Notes: a model not told the origin generated them from the sequence alone. Counted from the stretch's first letter, positions 18,174-31,586 are shown. The stretch is 64,000 nucleotides of DNA from Vreelandella neptunia (GCF_034479615.1 NZ_CP140255.1:310001-374000), one strand, 5' to 3'. Numbers and translations: made by a program.

Positions 18174-19302
18174 AAATGCCGCCCAATACCCGGGGGCCCT
18201 GCGCGCCAGTGACCGAGGGCAAGTTGCCAGGCAGATGATTCAACCGCTGGTGAGCCAGCCAGGCAAAGGCGCCCGCTTCAATCCAGTCTTCAGGCCAGCC
18301 GTACGCCGCTGGCGAAGTGAGCGTGGCGCGAGGCAGGTGATGGGCAAGGCGCTGCATTAAGTAGCCGTTGTGAGCGCCGCCACCAGCAGTAATCAGCGCG
18401 AGCGGGCCACTATCTATCCGGAGCTGTTCAATCCCCTGGGCGACACTGACAGCGGTGAGTTCAGCCAGCGTCGCCTGAACATCGGCGGCGGCCTCCTGGC
18501 CGCTGAGATGTTTTTGAAGCCAATCCAGATGAAAGAGTTCACGCCCTGTGCTTCTCGGCGGTGGCTGCTGGAAAAACGGTTCTGATAACAACCGGGCTAA
18601 GAGCGCTTCATCTACATTGCCGCTAGCGGCCCAATCGCCGTCCTGGTCAAAGCGGCCGCCCTGGTGCAAGGCAAACCAGCCATCCAGTAAAACATTCGCG
18701 GGGCCGGTATCAAATCCGATCACTGGATCGGTCGGCTGGCTAGAGAGCCAGGTGAGATTGGCAAAGCCGCCTAAATTAAGCACCAACTGATGCGCGTCTG
18801 CTCGCCCAAATAGCGCCTGATGAAACGCCGGTGCCAGCGGTGCCGCTTGACCGCCTGCGGCTAAGTCTCTGCGACGAAAATCGGCCACCACCGTGCAGCC
18901 GGTGAGTTCTGCCAGCAAGCTTGGATTATCCAACTGCAGTGTATACGCCGGGCCGTCGCCGTGGCCTGCGGGGGCATGCTCAACGGTTTGGCCGTGGCTG
19001 CCGATGGCATTGATCTGTTCTATACCCACTGAAAGGGGGGCTAATAAGTGCTGCACGGCTTGGGCCTGGCATTGGCAGAACGCGTGCTCGGCTGCTGCGA
19101 GTTGCGCAAAACTGACCTGATCCGCATGACACAGCTTAAATAGTAGGCGATGAAGCTCGTCCGGCATCGGTTCTGCGTGGGTCGCCAACAGGCGCGGCGG
19201 CGAATCATTTTCGATGGCGATAAGCGCTGCATCAATACCGTCCAGACTAGTGCCGGACATCAGGCCAATATAGTAAAGCGGCGAAGCGGTAGGTGTTTTC
19301 AT
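18163..19302 (-). CDS. anmK: Anhydro-N-acetylmuramic acid kinase
   Basis: AnmK phosphorylates and opens 1,6-anhydro-MurNAc during murein recycling. I start at MKTPTASPLYYIGLMSGTSLDG (379 residues); a frame extending to 19431 is unlikely because the family begins directly at YIGLMSGTSLDGIDA. Other marks: GSHGQTVEH, VVADFRRRDLAAGGQGAP-like segment (here GGQAAPLAPAFH), LNLGGFANLT, GFDTGPANVLLD and the C-terminal GWPEDWIEAGAFAWLA. It converges on pilU and diverges from tyrS. In P. aeruginosa an M23 peptidase gene lies between anmK and tyrS; it is absent here. Confidence 0.95.
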   Translation of the reverse strand: MKTPTASPLYYIGLMSGTSLDGIDAALIAIENDSPPRLLATHAEPMPDELHRLLFKLCHADQVSFAQLAAAEHAFCQCQAQAVQHLLAPLSVGIEQINAIGSHGQTVEHAPAGHGDGPAYTLQLDNPSLLAELTGCTVVADFRRRDLAAGGQAAPLAPAFHQALFGRADAHQLVLNLGGFANLTWLSSQPTDPVIGFDTGPANVLLDGWFALHQGGRFDQDGDWAASGNVDEALLARLLSEPFFQQPPPRSTGRELFHLDWLQKHLSGQEAAADVQATLAELTAVSVAQGIEQLRIDSGPLALITAGGGAHNGYLMQRLAHHLPRATLTSPAAYGWPEDWIEAGAFAWLAHQRLNHLPGNLPSVTGAQGPRVLGGIYAA

Positions 19303-19430
19303 AAGCAGACTCGTACAAAGCGGGGCTAAAGCGCAGCCAAGGCTCAACCAAGGCGAACGAGCATGGTAACATCGTCGGCTATTTATCACCTGAGCCCGGT
19401 AAGGGCGGTTCTTTATAGTGGAGAGAGGCA

Positions 19431-20630
19431 ATGAGTGAGGTGGATCAGGCTTTAGCGCTGCTGTCGCGGGGTACGCATGAAATCCTGGTAGAGGATGAGT
19501 TAAAAAAGAAGCTGGCTTCAGGCCGCAAACTGCGTATCAAAGCGGGTTTTGATCCCACGGCCCCTGACTTGCACCTGGGGCACAGCGTGTTGCTGACCAA
19601 AATGCGCCAGTTCCAGGACTTGGGGCACACGGTTATCTTTTTGATCGGTGACTTTACCGGGCGTATTGGAGACCCTACCGGAAAGAACGTGACGCGCAAA
19701 CCGCTCACCGAAGAGGACGTGAAAGCCAACGCCGAAACTTATAAAGAGCAGGTGTTTAAAATTCTCGACCCTGAAAAGACCGAGGTGCGCTTTAACGCCG
19801 AATGGTTTGGCGAACTCTCCGCTGCCAAAATGATTGAGCTGGCTGCCCAAAGCACCGTTGCCCGTATGCTGGAACGGGATGACTTTGAAAAGCGCTATAA
19901 AGCCAATCAATCTATTGCTATCCACGAATTTCTCTACCCGCTGGTACAAGGCTATGACTCGGTAGCCCTTGAAGCGGATGTGGAGCTGGGCGGTACCGAC
20001 CAGAAGTTCAACCTGCTGATGGGGCGTGAGATTCAAAAGCACTTCGGTCAGGAGCCCCAGGTAGTAATTACCATGCCGCTGTTGGAAGGGTTAGACGGCG
20101 TGCAGAAGATGTCGAAGTCCCTGGGCAACTACATTGGTGTCGATGAAGCGCCGGGATCGATGTTCAATAAGCTGGTCTCTATGCCGGATAGCTTAATGTG
20201 GCGCTATTTTGAGCTACTCTCTTTGAAATCGAACGAAGAGATTGACGCGCTCAAGCAGAGCGTTGAGCAGGGCGCGAACCCGCGGGATATCAAAATGGAG
20301 CTGGCCCGTGAGCTAATTGCCCGCTACCACGGCGATGAAGCAGCCGCCAATGCGCACAAGTCTGCGGGTAATCAACTGGCCGATGGCGAACTTCCGGAAG
20401 ACCTGCCCGAAGTCACGGTCGATTTTGAGGGCAGTGAACAAGCACCTATTGCGGCAGTGCTCAATCGAGCAGAGCTCGCGAACAACAGCGCCCAAGCCAA
20501 AGATATGCTGGGTAATGGCCGGGTCAAGGTCGACGGCGACGTCGTTGCCAAAGACACCATGCTGGCGACAGGTAAGAGCTACGTTATCCAAGCGGGTAAG
20601 AAACGTTACGCCCGTGTGACGCTTATTTGA
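19431..20630 (+). CDS. tyrS: Tyrosyl-tRNA synthetase
   Basis: Class I aminoacyl-tRNA synthetase of 399 residues. HIGH-like HLGHSV is in the N-terminal catalytic domain ([13 protein letters not shown]), KMSKS is in [10 protein letters not shown], and the C-terminal S4 RNA-binding domain spans about residues 335-399. The long form with the AEWFGELSA segment corresponds to the TyrZ-like clade found in Pseudomonas. The start follows GGAGAGAGGCA. It lies immediately upstream of the rrn operon, as in Pseudomonas. Confidence 0.97.
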   Translation: MSEVDQALALLSRGTHEILVEDELKKKLASGRKLRIKAGFDPTAPDLHLGHSVLLTKMRQFQDLGHTVIFLIGDFTGRIGDPTGKNVTRKPLTEEDVKANAETYKEQVFKILDPEKTEVRFNAEWFGELSAAKMIELAAQSTVARMLERDDFEKRYKANQSIAIHEFLYPLVQGYDSVALEADVELGGTDQKFNLLMGREIQKHFGQEPQVVITMPLLEGLDGVQKMSKSLGNYIGVDEAPGSMFNKLVSMPDSLMWRYFELLSLKSNEEIDALKQSVEQGANPRDIKMELARELIARYHGDEAAANAHKSAGNQLADGELPEDLPEVTVDFEGSEQAPIAAVLNRAELANNSAQAKDMLGNGRVKVDGDVVAKDTMLATGKSYVIQAGKKRYARVTLI

Positions 20631-20649
20631 ATTTTCTGTCAAAAAGCTC

Positions 20650-20678
20650 TTGCCAACCCGGCAGCGAATCCGTAAAGT
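20650..20678 (+). promoter_or_regulatory. Candidate upstream rrn promoter
   Basis: TTGCCA (20650-20655), 17-bp spacer, TAAAGT (20673-20678), followed by ACGCATCCGC. The GTAAAGTACGC core resembles GTAGAATACGC of the stronger promoter 145 bp downstream, so this may be the first of two tandem rrn promoters. A 10-bp inverted repeat (20657-20666 with 20686-20695) overlaps it and could alternatively belong to the tyrS 3' end. Confidence 0.45.
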
Positions 20679-20795
20679 ACGCATCCGCTGCCGGGGACGC
20701 CAAGCGTTACCAGCGGTGCATAAGGTGTAAAAGCCTTGGTTTGTCAGGAAGTTAGAGCCGGTTTCATCGCTCGCTTCACTCGCTAAAAACAGCGG

Positions 20796-20823
20796 TTGAC
20801 AAACACCAGGAAATGCGTAGAAT
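20796..20823 (+). promoter_or_regulatory. Main rrn promoter
   Basis: Consensus TTGACA (20796-20801), 16-bp spacer and TAGAAT (20818-20823), followed by a GC-rich discriminator ACGCC. This is the architecture of a ppGpp/DksA-sensitive rRNA promoter; transcription should begin near 20830, about 275 nt before the 16S gene. Confidence 0.8.
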
Positions 20824-20895
20824 ACGCCTTCCTCGCTGAGGCAAGCCAAGTCAACGGCAGCCCGGTTGCTTTCACAGCAACCTAACAGCGAAACA

Positions 20896-20906
20896 GCTCT
20901 TTAACA
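20896..20906 (+). promoter_or_regulatory. BoxA antitermination signal in the rrn leader
   Basis: GCTCTTTAACA matches the boxA core bound by NusB-S10. The rest of the 20631-21103 interval is leader RNA with no gene; a second boxA occurs before the 23S gene. Confidence 0.75.
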
Positions 20907-21103
20907 ATTTGATCAGGTAATTCATGTGGGCGCTTGCTGATGTTGGTGACAAATCACCAAATATCAAGGCAAGCGACTCAAGCAATAGGGTTTTAAAGGA
21001 TTCGTCCTTTGGGATCTGTTTTGAATGAATTCGTTTGAACCTTGAGCCAAGTTTGATCCGCTTTTGTTGCCTTTGGGTGACATGTAAGGATCACATAGAT
21101 CTT

Positions 21104-22636
<1,533 letters not shown>

Positions 22637-22698
22637 AACGATGCGTCACAGTCGGTAAGCGTCCACAATGAATTACCTGATCAGATAGCTGTTGTATG

Positions 22699-22781
22699 AG
22701 CAGTGATAAGCGAATGCTTTTCTAGCTTAGAAAAAGAAAAAGGTCTTCTTTTTTTAAAGTGAAAAAACGCTTATCACTGCT
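22699..22781 (+). repeat. Long stem-loop in the 16S-23S spacer
   Basis: AGCAGTGATAAGCG (22699-22712) is perfectly complementary to the segment at 22768-22781, giving a 14-bp stem around an A/T-rich 55-nt loop that itself can fold. It occupies the place where tRNA-Ile and tRNA-Ala usually lie. It may be an RNase III processing helix. Confidence 0.75.
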
Positions 22782-22790
22782 TATAGCAGT

Positions 22791-22802
22791 CGCTCTTTAA
22801 CA
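22791..22802 (+). promoter_or_regulatory. BoxA before 23S rRNA
   Basis: CGCTCTTTAACA, a boxA core, followed about 20 nt later by a small hairpin (GAACACTTC / GAAGTGCTTC region) of boxB type. This matches spacer antitermination signals of gammaproteobacterial rrn operons. Confidence 0.7.
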
Positions 22803-22922
22803 ATGTATATCATGCTGACAAGAACACTTCGCAAGAAGTGCTTCTTAAATTGTGATACGCGCAAGCGTATCCGGCAAAATGAAACGTGATTATTGCGAAC
22901 CCCAGACTCCTTCGGGTTATAG

Positions 22923-25822
<2,900 letters not shown>

Positions 25823-25970
25823 ATAACACCCAAGGGGTCTGGTCGTAATGATGACGTGAATGAATGCCGGATACGCAGCGTGTGGCCCCAGCAAAAGAAT
25901 GCCAGGGCGGCAGGCAATGAGACGATCACAATTTAGTTAAAAACAGTCAGCATGATGTACATTAACAGTT

Positions 25971-26090
25971 ACGCCTGACGACCATAGCACGCGTGAACCA
26001 CCTGATCCCTTGCCGAACTCAGAAGTGAAACCGCTTAGCGCCGATGGTAGTGTGGGGTCTCCCCATGCGAGAGTAGGTCATCGTCAGGCA
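25971..26090 (+). rRNA. rrf: 5S ribosomal RNA
   Basis: About 120 nt; the terminal helix is formed by GCCTGACGA at the start and TCGTCAGGC at the end. The internal CCGAACTCAGAAGTGAAAC segment is diagnostic. The 23S-5S spacer (25823-25970) contains no tRNA. Confidence 0.97.
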
Positions 26091-26103
26091 CTTATTTAAC
26101 AAG

Positions 26104-26134
26104 AAACCCAGCCCATCGGCTGGGTTTTTTGTTT
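26104..26134 (+). terminator. rrn operon terminator
   Basis: A 10-bp stem (AAACCCAGCC with GGCTGGGTTT, loop CATC) followed by TTTGTTT. It lies 14 bp after the 5S gene with no distal tRNA in between. Confidence 0.92.
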
Positions 26135-26290
26135 GCGCAGAAGAAAAGCATCTCATACTAACGTGCGATTTTCTGATATTTTATGCCATATATAACAATA
26201 GCTTGTGCATTCGGCATGGTATTGTTGCCACGCAGCATCTAGTATTATGTTGCACGTACCCAGAAGTAAATTCTCAGGAGGAGAAACGGT

Positions 26291-26479
26291 ATGACGACGC
26301 AAGTAGCCAAGAAGTTAGCAATCGCTCTATTTATGGCTTTGATGGCGGGCGGACTGATCGCTTGTGACGATCAAGGCCCTGCTGAAGAAGCGGGTGAAAA
26401 CATTGATAACGCCGTAGAAGATGCCGGTGAGAGCATGGAAGAGCTCGGCGAAGATATGGAAGATGCGGCCGAGAACTAA
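26291..26479 (+). CDS. Small acidic lipoprotein
   Basis: A 62-residue protein with AGGAGGAG upstream of its ATG. The N-terminus is a lipoprotein signal with lipobox LIAC and lipid Cys25; Asp26 at +2 is the inner-membrane retention signal in enterics. The mature part is extremely acidic with an amphipathic heptad-like pattern (ENIDNAVEDAGESMEELGED), suggesting a single helix. It has its own terminator, so it is monocistronic. No function is known to me. The acidity suits a salt-exposed periplasm. Confidence 0.85.
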   Translation: MTTQVAKKLAIALFMALMAGGLIACDDQGPAEEAGENIDNAVEDAGESMEELGEDMEDAAEN

Positions 26480-26507
26480 GCCGAGTGGTTGTTTGATGAG
26501 TTAACCG

Positions 26508-26541
26508 AAGCAGTCGCTGAAAAGCGGCTGCTTTATTGTTT
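26508..26541 (+). terminator. Terminator of the small lipoprotein gene
   Basis: An 11-bp stem with one G-T pair (AAGCAGTCGCT with AGCGGCTGCTT, loop GAAA) followed by TATTGTTTG. It lies 29 bp after the lipoprotein stop. Confidence 0.8.
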
Positions 26542-26592
26542 GTATCGCGTCTATTATGGTTGCCTAAATAACGATAAAAAGGCGGAGGCAAC

Positions 26593-27168
26593 GTGCTACT
26601 ACAACGCGATAAAAGTTTGCTGTTAATGGTCGATTTCCAAGCGGGGTTACTGCCTGTGATTGATGGTGGTCAAGAAGCCGTTAACGAGGCTGCTTGGCTA
26701 GGCGAAATGGCGTGCCTGCTTGAGGTGCCGGTTTGGTTAACCGAGCAGTCTCCAGAAAAACTGGGGGGATCCTCGGCGTCACTGCTCGCCTGCCTAAATG
26801 ACTATCAGCTCTGGCAGAAACAGCATTTTGGGGCCATGGCGGAAACTGAATTTCGTGAAGCGCTAAACGCAACGGGTAAAACACAGATTGTACTGTGTGG
26901 AACAGAAGCGCATATCTGCGTGCTGCAAACGGGATTAGGGCTATTAGACGCAGGCTACGAGCTGTACTGGCTGAGTGACGCCTCTGCCAGCCGCCGCCCG
27001 CAAGAGGCTGCGTTTGCCCGTGAGCGCGCCTGCGCGAGCGGTGCTGTGGCGGTAACGGCGGATATGGTGGCTTATGAGTGGCTTCACCGCTGCGATACAG
27101 CGCTGTTCAAAGAGGCGCACCAACGTTTTTTAAAACCGCGCGCGTCACGCCCCGTACGTTTCTTCTAG
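26593..27168 (+). CDS. Isochorismatase-family cysteine hydrolase
   Basis: A 191-residue cysteine hydrolase of the YcaC/isochorismatase-like family. The catalytic triad positions are Asp14 (LMVDFQAGL), Lys77 (WQKQHFGAM) and Cys109 (GTEAHICVLQT), the last in the family motif. Substrate is not predictable; YcaC-like members are of unknown role. The start is GTG with GGAGG six bases before it. It converges on yaaA. Confidence 0.85.
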   Translation: MLLQRDKSLLLMVDFQAGLLPVIDGGQEAVNEAAWLGEMACLLEVPVWLTEQSPEKLGGSSASLLACLNDYQLWQKQHFGAMAETEFREALNATGKTQIVLCGTEAHICVLQTGLGLLDAGYELYWLSDASASRRPQEAAFARERACASGAVAVTADMVAYEWLHRCDTALFKEAHQRFLKPRASRPVRFF

Positions 27169-27178
27169 GCCGTTCGCT

Positions 27179-27958
27179 TTAGCGATCGGCTTCTTTACGG
27201 GTGAAAACAAAGGTATCACCCTGGGATGCCGCTGCATCGAAACGATAGCCTGCCACATCGAACGCCTTGAGTTTATCAGGATCGTTCACCTGTTCCTGGA
27301 TAAGCCAGGCGCTCATCAGTCCACGTGCTTTTTTGGCATAGAAGCTGATGATTTTAAAGGTGCCGTTTTTCTCATCTTTAAACACCGGCGTAATGATCCG
27401 GGTATTAAGCTGCTTGGTATCTACCGCTTTGAAGTACTCATTGGAGGCGAGATTAACCAACACGTTGGAGCCGCTTTCAGCAATGGCTTCATTAAGTGCA
27501 GGTGCCAGGATGGGCTTCCAATAGGCATACAGATCCTTACCCGCACTGTTAGGCAGCTTGGTACCCATCTCCAGCCGGTAGGCCTGAATTAAATCCAGGG
27601 GCCGTAGCAGGCCATATAGGCCAGAAAGTATGCGCAGATGCGACTGTGCGTAACGGTTCTCCGCTTCGCTGAAGCTTTCCGCTTGCAGGCCGCTATAAAC
27701 GTCGCCCTGAAAAGCCTGTGCAGCAGGTTTGGCATTGCTCAGAGTGAAAGGAGGGCACCACTCCTCAAAACGCGCCGCATTCAGGCCCGCCAATTTATCG
27801 CTGATACCCATGAGTTCGCTGATTTGCTGCGGCGAGTAGTCACGCAAAATAGTGATAAGCGCTTGGCTGTGTTTCAGAAAGTCGGGTTGTGACACTTGCT
27901 CTGTGGTCGGTGGGGTTTCAAAGTCCAGCGTTTTGGCGGGAGAGATAACGCTCAGCAT
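27179..27958 (-). CDS. yaaA: Peroxide stress protein YaaA
   Basis: YaaA (DUF328/UPF0246) limits free iron and DNA damage under hydrogen peroxide in E. coli and has DNA-binding ability. The 259-residue protein starts [17 protein letters not shown], the invariant family N-terminus, preceded by CAGGAG; the frame extends to 28030 but those codons are unlikely to be used. [22 protein letters not shown] and the C-terminal [11 protein letters not shown] segment are family marks. Full length. Confidence 0.95.
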   Translation of the reverse strand: MLSVISPAKTLDFETPPTTEQVSQPDFLKHSQALITILRDYSPQQISELMGISDKLAGLNAARFEEWCPPFTLSNAKPAAQAFQGDVYSGLQAESFSEAENRYAQSHLRILSGLYGLLRPLDLIQAYRLEMGTKLPNSAGKDLYAYWKPILAPALNEAIAESGSNVLVNLASNEYFKAVDTKQLNTRIITPVFKDEKNGTFKIISFYAKKARGLMSAWLIQEQVNDPDKLKAFDVAGYRFDAAASQGDTFVFTRKEADR

Positions 27959-28091
27959 CGCATGCTCCTGGTCGTGCCCTGATAAATAAAAGCCTGATAT
28001 AAGTGGGCTCAGTATACCAAGCCTCGGCAAAGGCCGAGGCTATAGCGGTGATAGCCTTATGAGAGTTGGCTGTTTTTAAGGGGTGTTTGTT

Positions 28092-29123
28092 TTAAGGACA
28101 GGGATTGGGCATACGGCGGTGAATATCTTCGATTGCCTCTAGCACTTCGTTGTCCAGCTTGAGGCTCTCGCTGGCAAGATTGCTTTCCAACTGCTCCATG
28201 GTGGTCGCACCAATGATATTGCTGGTCAAGAAGCTGCGTGAGTTAACAAACGCCAGCGCCATTTGTGCAGGATCCAGCTCGTGCTTTTCAGCAAGCGCAA
28301 CGTAAGCCTGGGTGGCCGCTTCGGCTTCGGGCGAAGTGTAACGCTTGAAGCGCTCATACAGCGTCAAACGACCTTTAGGTGGCTGCGCGCCATTCAGGTA
28401 TTTACCTGAGAGTACCCCAAACCCTAGCGGTGAATAGGCAAGTAGGCCGACATCTTCACGGTGGGCAATTTCCGCCAAGCCGACTTCAAAAGAGCGGTTA
28501 AGAAGGTTATAGGGGTTTTGAATAGACGCCACGCGCGGTAAATCCAGCTTATCGGCAAGCTGCAGTGAGCGCATCACACCCCAGGGCGTGTCATTAGAGA
28601 GCCCAATAGCCCGTACTTTGCCTGCATCAACCAGCTCTTTCAGCGCATCAAGCGTCTCTTCTAGCGGCGTCGCATCTTCGTTTTCGCTATGAACGTAGCC
28701 TAGCTTGCCAAAGAAATTGGTTTGACGGTCGGGCCAGTGCAGTTGGTAAAGGTCAACGTAATCGGTATTCAATCTCTCCAGGCTTGTGTCGATGGCCTGA
28801 TGAATATGCTCACGGGTTAAACGCGGCCCACCTCGTATATGGTCAAGCCCTGGGCCTGCTGCCTTGGTGGCTATGATCAGATCGTCCCTGGCGCCACGCT
28901 GCTTTAGCCAACTGCCGATATAGCGTTCAGTTAAGCCCTGGGTCTTGGCCATGGGGGGAACGGGGTACATTTCTGCGGTATCAATAAAATTGATGCCAAA
29001 CGCCACGGCTCTATCAAGCTGTTCGTGGGCTTCAGCTTCGCTATTCTGCTCGCCAAACGTCATCGTGCCTAAACAGAGTCGACTTACCTCCAAGCCGGTT
29101 CTGCCAAGTGGGCGCGTTTGCAT
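28092..29123 (-). CDS. Aldo/keto reductase, Tas-like
   Basis: A 343-residue (alpha/beta)8 NADP(H)-dependent oxidoreductase. The catalytic tetrad is visible as Asp and Tyr in FIDTAEMY, Lys in IIATKAAGP and His in YQLHWPD. The AEMYPVPPMAKTQGLTERYIG segment is typical of E. coli Tas, which is linked to starvation-induced growth of tyrosine auxotrophs; physiological substrate unknown. I start at MQTRPLGRTGL because AAGGAG lies eight bases upstream; the frame could extend 11 codons further. Confidence 0.9.
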   Translation of the reverse strand: MQTRPLGRTGLEVSRLCLGTMTFGEQNSEAEAHEQLDRAVAFGINFIDTAEMYPVPPMAKTQGLTERYIGSWLKQRGARDDLIIATKAAGPGLDHIRGGPRLTREHIHQAIDTSLERLNTDYVDLYQLHWPDRQTNFFGKLGYVHSENEDATPLEETLDALKELVDAGKVRAIGLSNDTPWGVMRSLQLADKLDLPRVASIQNPYNLLNRSFEVGLAEIAHREDVGLLAYSPLGFGVLSGKYLNGAQPPKGRLTLYERFKRYTSPEAEAATQAYVALAEKHELDPAQMALAFVNSRSFLTSNIIGATTMEQLESNLASESLKLDNEVLEAIEDIHRRMPNPCP

Positions 29124-29368
29124 TTTTATCTCCTTACTAAGGCGGAATTGCCACAAGATAAGCCACCATTACCAGGCTGGTAAACGGCGTATGAATGGCA
29201 TGTTAGCGAGGCTTATTGCAAGCAGCAAATTAATAGGGTTGAGTCGTCGCAAAGGCAGGCGTATGCTTGCCAGCCCATCGACCGGCTAAAGGCCGGTTTC
29301 TCGTGTGGTTGGTAGCTATTTTGTGACTGCTAGCCCAAGGTTCCAACAGACAGGCAGGGTGGTTTGCC

Positions 29369-29863
29369 ATGCTGCAGGCATCAACGTTGTTTACTCGGCT
29401 AGAATTTCGCCTAGCTGAACGGCTGTTTCATAATCACTGGCTGTTGCCGCGTTCACCGCGCACCCAGCGTTTAACGATGCGCTTGTTTAAGCGCTGTGCG
29501 GAAGCGGGTCACCCTGACGCGCTCTCCGTTTACGGCCATATGCTGTTTCATCGCAGCCAGACGCCCCAGGACAAGGCGCGCGGAGCGCGGTACGTTCTGG
29601 AAGCTGCGCATGCCGGAGATGTAAAGTCACAGTACCAGGTGGCACAAATCCACGAGCACGGCTGTGCTCAGTACCCGCGCCGTGAAGATTACGCGGTGAC
29701 CTGGTACGCACGCGCCGCCCAGTCTGGGCACTATCTAGCTGCGGAGCGGCTCGCTCGCGCTTATCGCCTGGGTGAATTAGGCTTGGCGGTAGATGGCGAG
29801 CGTGCGGCTTACTGGCAGCGACAGGCGGATCAGCCGACACTAAATAACGTGGCCGCTGCGTGA
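29369..29863 (+). CDS. Sel1-repeat protein
   Basis: A 164-residue helical protein. About residues 40-150 form three Sel1-like repeats (roughly CAEAGHPDALSVYGHML, AAHAGDVKSQYQVAQIHEHG and AAQSGHYLAAERLARAYRLG), the solenoid used for protein-protein contacts. No signal peptide, so probably cytoplasmic. The ribosome binding site is weak. It is followed after about 30 bp by the DEDDh exonuclease on the same strand. Binding partner unknown. Confidence 0.8.
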   Translation: MLQASTLFTRLEFRLAERLFHNHWLLPRSPRTQRLTMRLFKRCAEAGHPDALSVYGHMLFHRSQTPQDKARGARYVLEAAHAGDVKSQYQVAQIHEHGCAQYPRREDYAVTWYARAAQSGHYLAAERLARAYRLGELGLAVDGERAAYWQRQADQPTLNNVAAA

Positions 29864-29897
29864 AGCGTTACCGCGTTCTAATTGAGTGAGGAAGGTT

Positions 29898-30410
29898 GTG
29901 TCCGAGACGCTACCCACAGTGCTAGATATTGAAGCGTCCGGATTTGGGCGCGGCAGCTACCCCATTGAAGTAGGCATCGCCCGTGCCGATGGAAGCTGCT
30001 GTGCTTTTCTCATTCAACCGCTGGAAGAGTGGACGCACTGGGATCCCAAGGCCGAACTGCTGCATGGTATCTCCCGTGATCGCCTTATTCAGGAGGGCTA
30101 CCCGGTACGCCAGGTCGCCCACTGGCTGAACGATGAACTACGCGAGCTGGGTAAGGCGTACAGCGATAGTTGGGGGTACGACAATACCTGGCTGTCGCTG
30201 CTTTTTCATCACGCGGGCATGCTGCCGCGTTTTCGCCTTGAGGCGCTAAGGATTTTGCTTAGCGAAGAGCAGCAGGCAGTGTGGAGCGACACCAAAGAAG
30301 CGCTGATCGCCGAACAGGGGATTCACCGCCATCGGGCAGGTGAAGATGCCCGCTTACTGCAGCTGACCTATCAGCATACCCGCAAGCTCACCGAGCACCC
30401 GGGACGTTAG
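29898..30410 (+). CDS. DEDDh 3'-5' exonuclease domain protein
   Basis: A small (170-residue) DnaQ-like exonuclease. The metal-binding residues of the fold appear as Asp and Glu in LDIEASGFG, an Asp in YDNTWLSLLF, and His plus Asp in HRAGEDARLL, the ExoIIIepsilon (DEDDh) signature. I use a GTG at 29898 (MSETLPTVLD) with AGGAAGG close before it; another in-frame GTG lies at 29886. It lacks polymerase-binding parts, so it may act on RNA or small DNA substrates. Possible operon with the Sel1 gene. Confidence 0.82.
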   Translation: MSETLPTVLDIEASGFGRGSYPIEVGIARADGSCCAFLIQPLEEWTHWDPKAELLHGISRDRLIQEGYPVRQVAHWLNDELRELGKAYSDSWGYDNTWLSLLFHHAGMLPRFRLEALRILLSEEQQAVWSDTKEALIAEQGIHRHRAGEDARLLQLTYQHTRKLTEHPGR

Positions 30411-30430
30411 CCACTCTTCCCTCTCCAGTT

Positions 30431-30973
30431 TTATAGCTGGGCTTCCAGCACCTCGAGCAACTCATTGGGTGACGGTGCGTCGAACAGCATCTCCCGGGTG
30501 GGAGACGCCAAAAAGCCATGGCTGACCGTGCTGTCTAAAAATGTCAGCAGCGGTGAATAGAACTCGTCGATGTTCAACAACCCCATGGGTTTTTCATGCA
30601 AGCCTAGATAGCCCCACGTCCATATTTCAAACAGCTCTTCCAAGGTGCCAATCCCGCCGGGTAAGGCAATAAAAGCGTCGGCGTTGGCCGCCATAGTGGC
30701 TTTGCGTTCGTGCATATTGCGCACCCTAATCAGCTCGCTTAAGCCAAAGTGGGCCTGTTCGCGCTCCACCAGGTGGTCGGGCATGACACCAATGACTTCA
30801 CCACCGGCCTCAAGTGCTGCGTTAGCCAGCTCGCCCATCAGGCCAACGCGTGCCCCACCGTAAACCAACGTGTGGCCGCGTTCAGCGAGCGTGCGTCCCA
30901 GTTGATTGGTCGCTTGGCGGAAGGCAGGGCTGTTACCTTCACGGGAGCCAAGATAAACGCAAATTCGAGCCAT
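30431..30973 (-). CDS. LOG family protein (nucleoside 5'-monophosphate phosphoribohydrolase)
   Basis: A 180-residue Rossmann protein with the family signature PGGIGTLEE and an N-terminal VYLGSREG (usual VFCGS). LOG enzymes release a base from (cytokinin) nucleoside monophosphates; bacterial members such as PpnN-like or YvdD-like proteins act on AMP/IMP-type nucleotides. GGARVGLMG and RNMHERKATM are also conserved. Single gene on the minus strand, converging on the exonuclease gene. Confidence 0.92.
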   Translation of the reverse strand: MARICVYLGSREGNSPAFRQATNQLGRTLAERGHTLVYGGARVGLMGELANAALEAGGEVIGVMPDHLVEREQAHFGLSELIRVRNMHERKATMAANADAFIALPGGIGTLEELFEIWTWGYLGLHEKPMGLLNIDEFYSPLLTFLDSTVSHGFLASPTREMLFDAPSPNELLEVLEAQL

Positions 30974-31064
30974 TCGTTTATTCCCTGTCGTTAAAAAATG
31001 AACGTGACTAAAACCGTAGTCAAAAAGAACGCGAGATTACTACGAGGCTTAGGTTAAAAGGGGC

Positions 31065-31586
31065 TTAGGGTAAATAGCGGTCTACCTGATAGTGCTCATC
31101 CATCCACTGCCCAATCACATTGTCACCGCACAGGTGATGGGCGTACTGGGTATGCAGGCAGCGTATCTGGTGCCAGTTGCTAATGCCGCCAATACCGCGT
31201 TTGGTCATCACATCGGTATAACCCAATTTAGCGACTTCTTCACGCTGAGCATCGCTCATAGCGTCCCAGCGAGCGGTCACATAGTCGCGATGGCTCTGTT
31301 GATAAGCCTCAAGAAACTCAGGCTCTTCCTGTAGGCGTTGTTCGAGCGCTTTGATAACCCCAACGGCTTCGATGCGGGAAATCTCAACTTTCAGCACATC
31401 GGAACAGAGCCAATACAGGGTGGGGAAGGGTTTGCCGTCGACAATCGGCGCCATGCGCAGTACTAGCGGTGTACCTTCACCGTCGGTAGCGGCTACCGCT
31501 TCGATACCACGCGGTGCGCGGCCAAGCTGCTGGGCAATAATGGCGAGCTGACGTTCGTCAGGCGCTTGGTTGGTGCGTATCACCAT
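31065..31586 (-). CDS. DUF501 domain protein
   Basis: A 173-residue soluble protein with the DUF501 pattern: LGRAPRGIEAVA near the N-terminus, a FPTLYWLCS segment, and KRGIGGISNWHQIRCLH followed by YAHHL near the C-terminus, with conserved Cys and His residues that could bind a metal. Function unknown. It lies 12 bp downstream of a 100-residue gene on the same strand and is probably co-transcribed with it. Confidence 0.85.
   Translation of the reverse strand: MVIRTNQAPDERQLAIIAQQLGRAPRGIEAVAATDGEGTPLVLRMAPIVDGKPFPTLYWLCSDVLKVEISRIEAVGVIKALEQRLQEEPEFLEAYQQSHRDYVTARWDAMSDAQREEVAKLGYTDVMTKRGIGGISNWHQIRCLHTQYAHHLCGDNVIGQWMDEHYQVDRYLP

Noticed and set aside
22637..22922. Possible tRNA genes in the 16S-23S spacer
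   Set aside because: I looked for tRNA-Ile and tRNA-Ala cores (GGTTCGA-type T arms and CCA ends) and found none; the inverted repeat is not a cloverleaf.
29281..29297. Short hairpin ACCGGC/GCCGGT followed by TTTCTC
   Set aside because: It lies between divergent genes with no upstream plus-strand transcript to terminate; only 6 bp.
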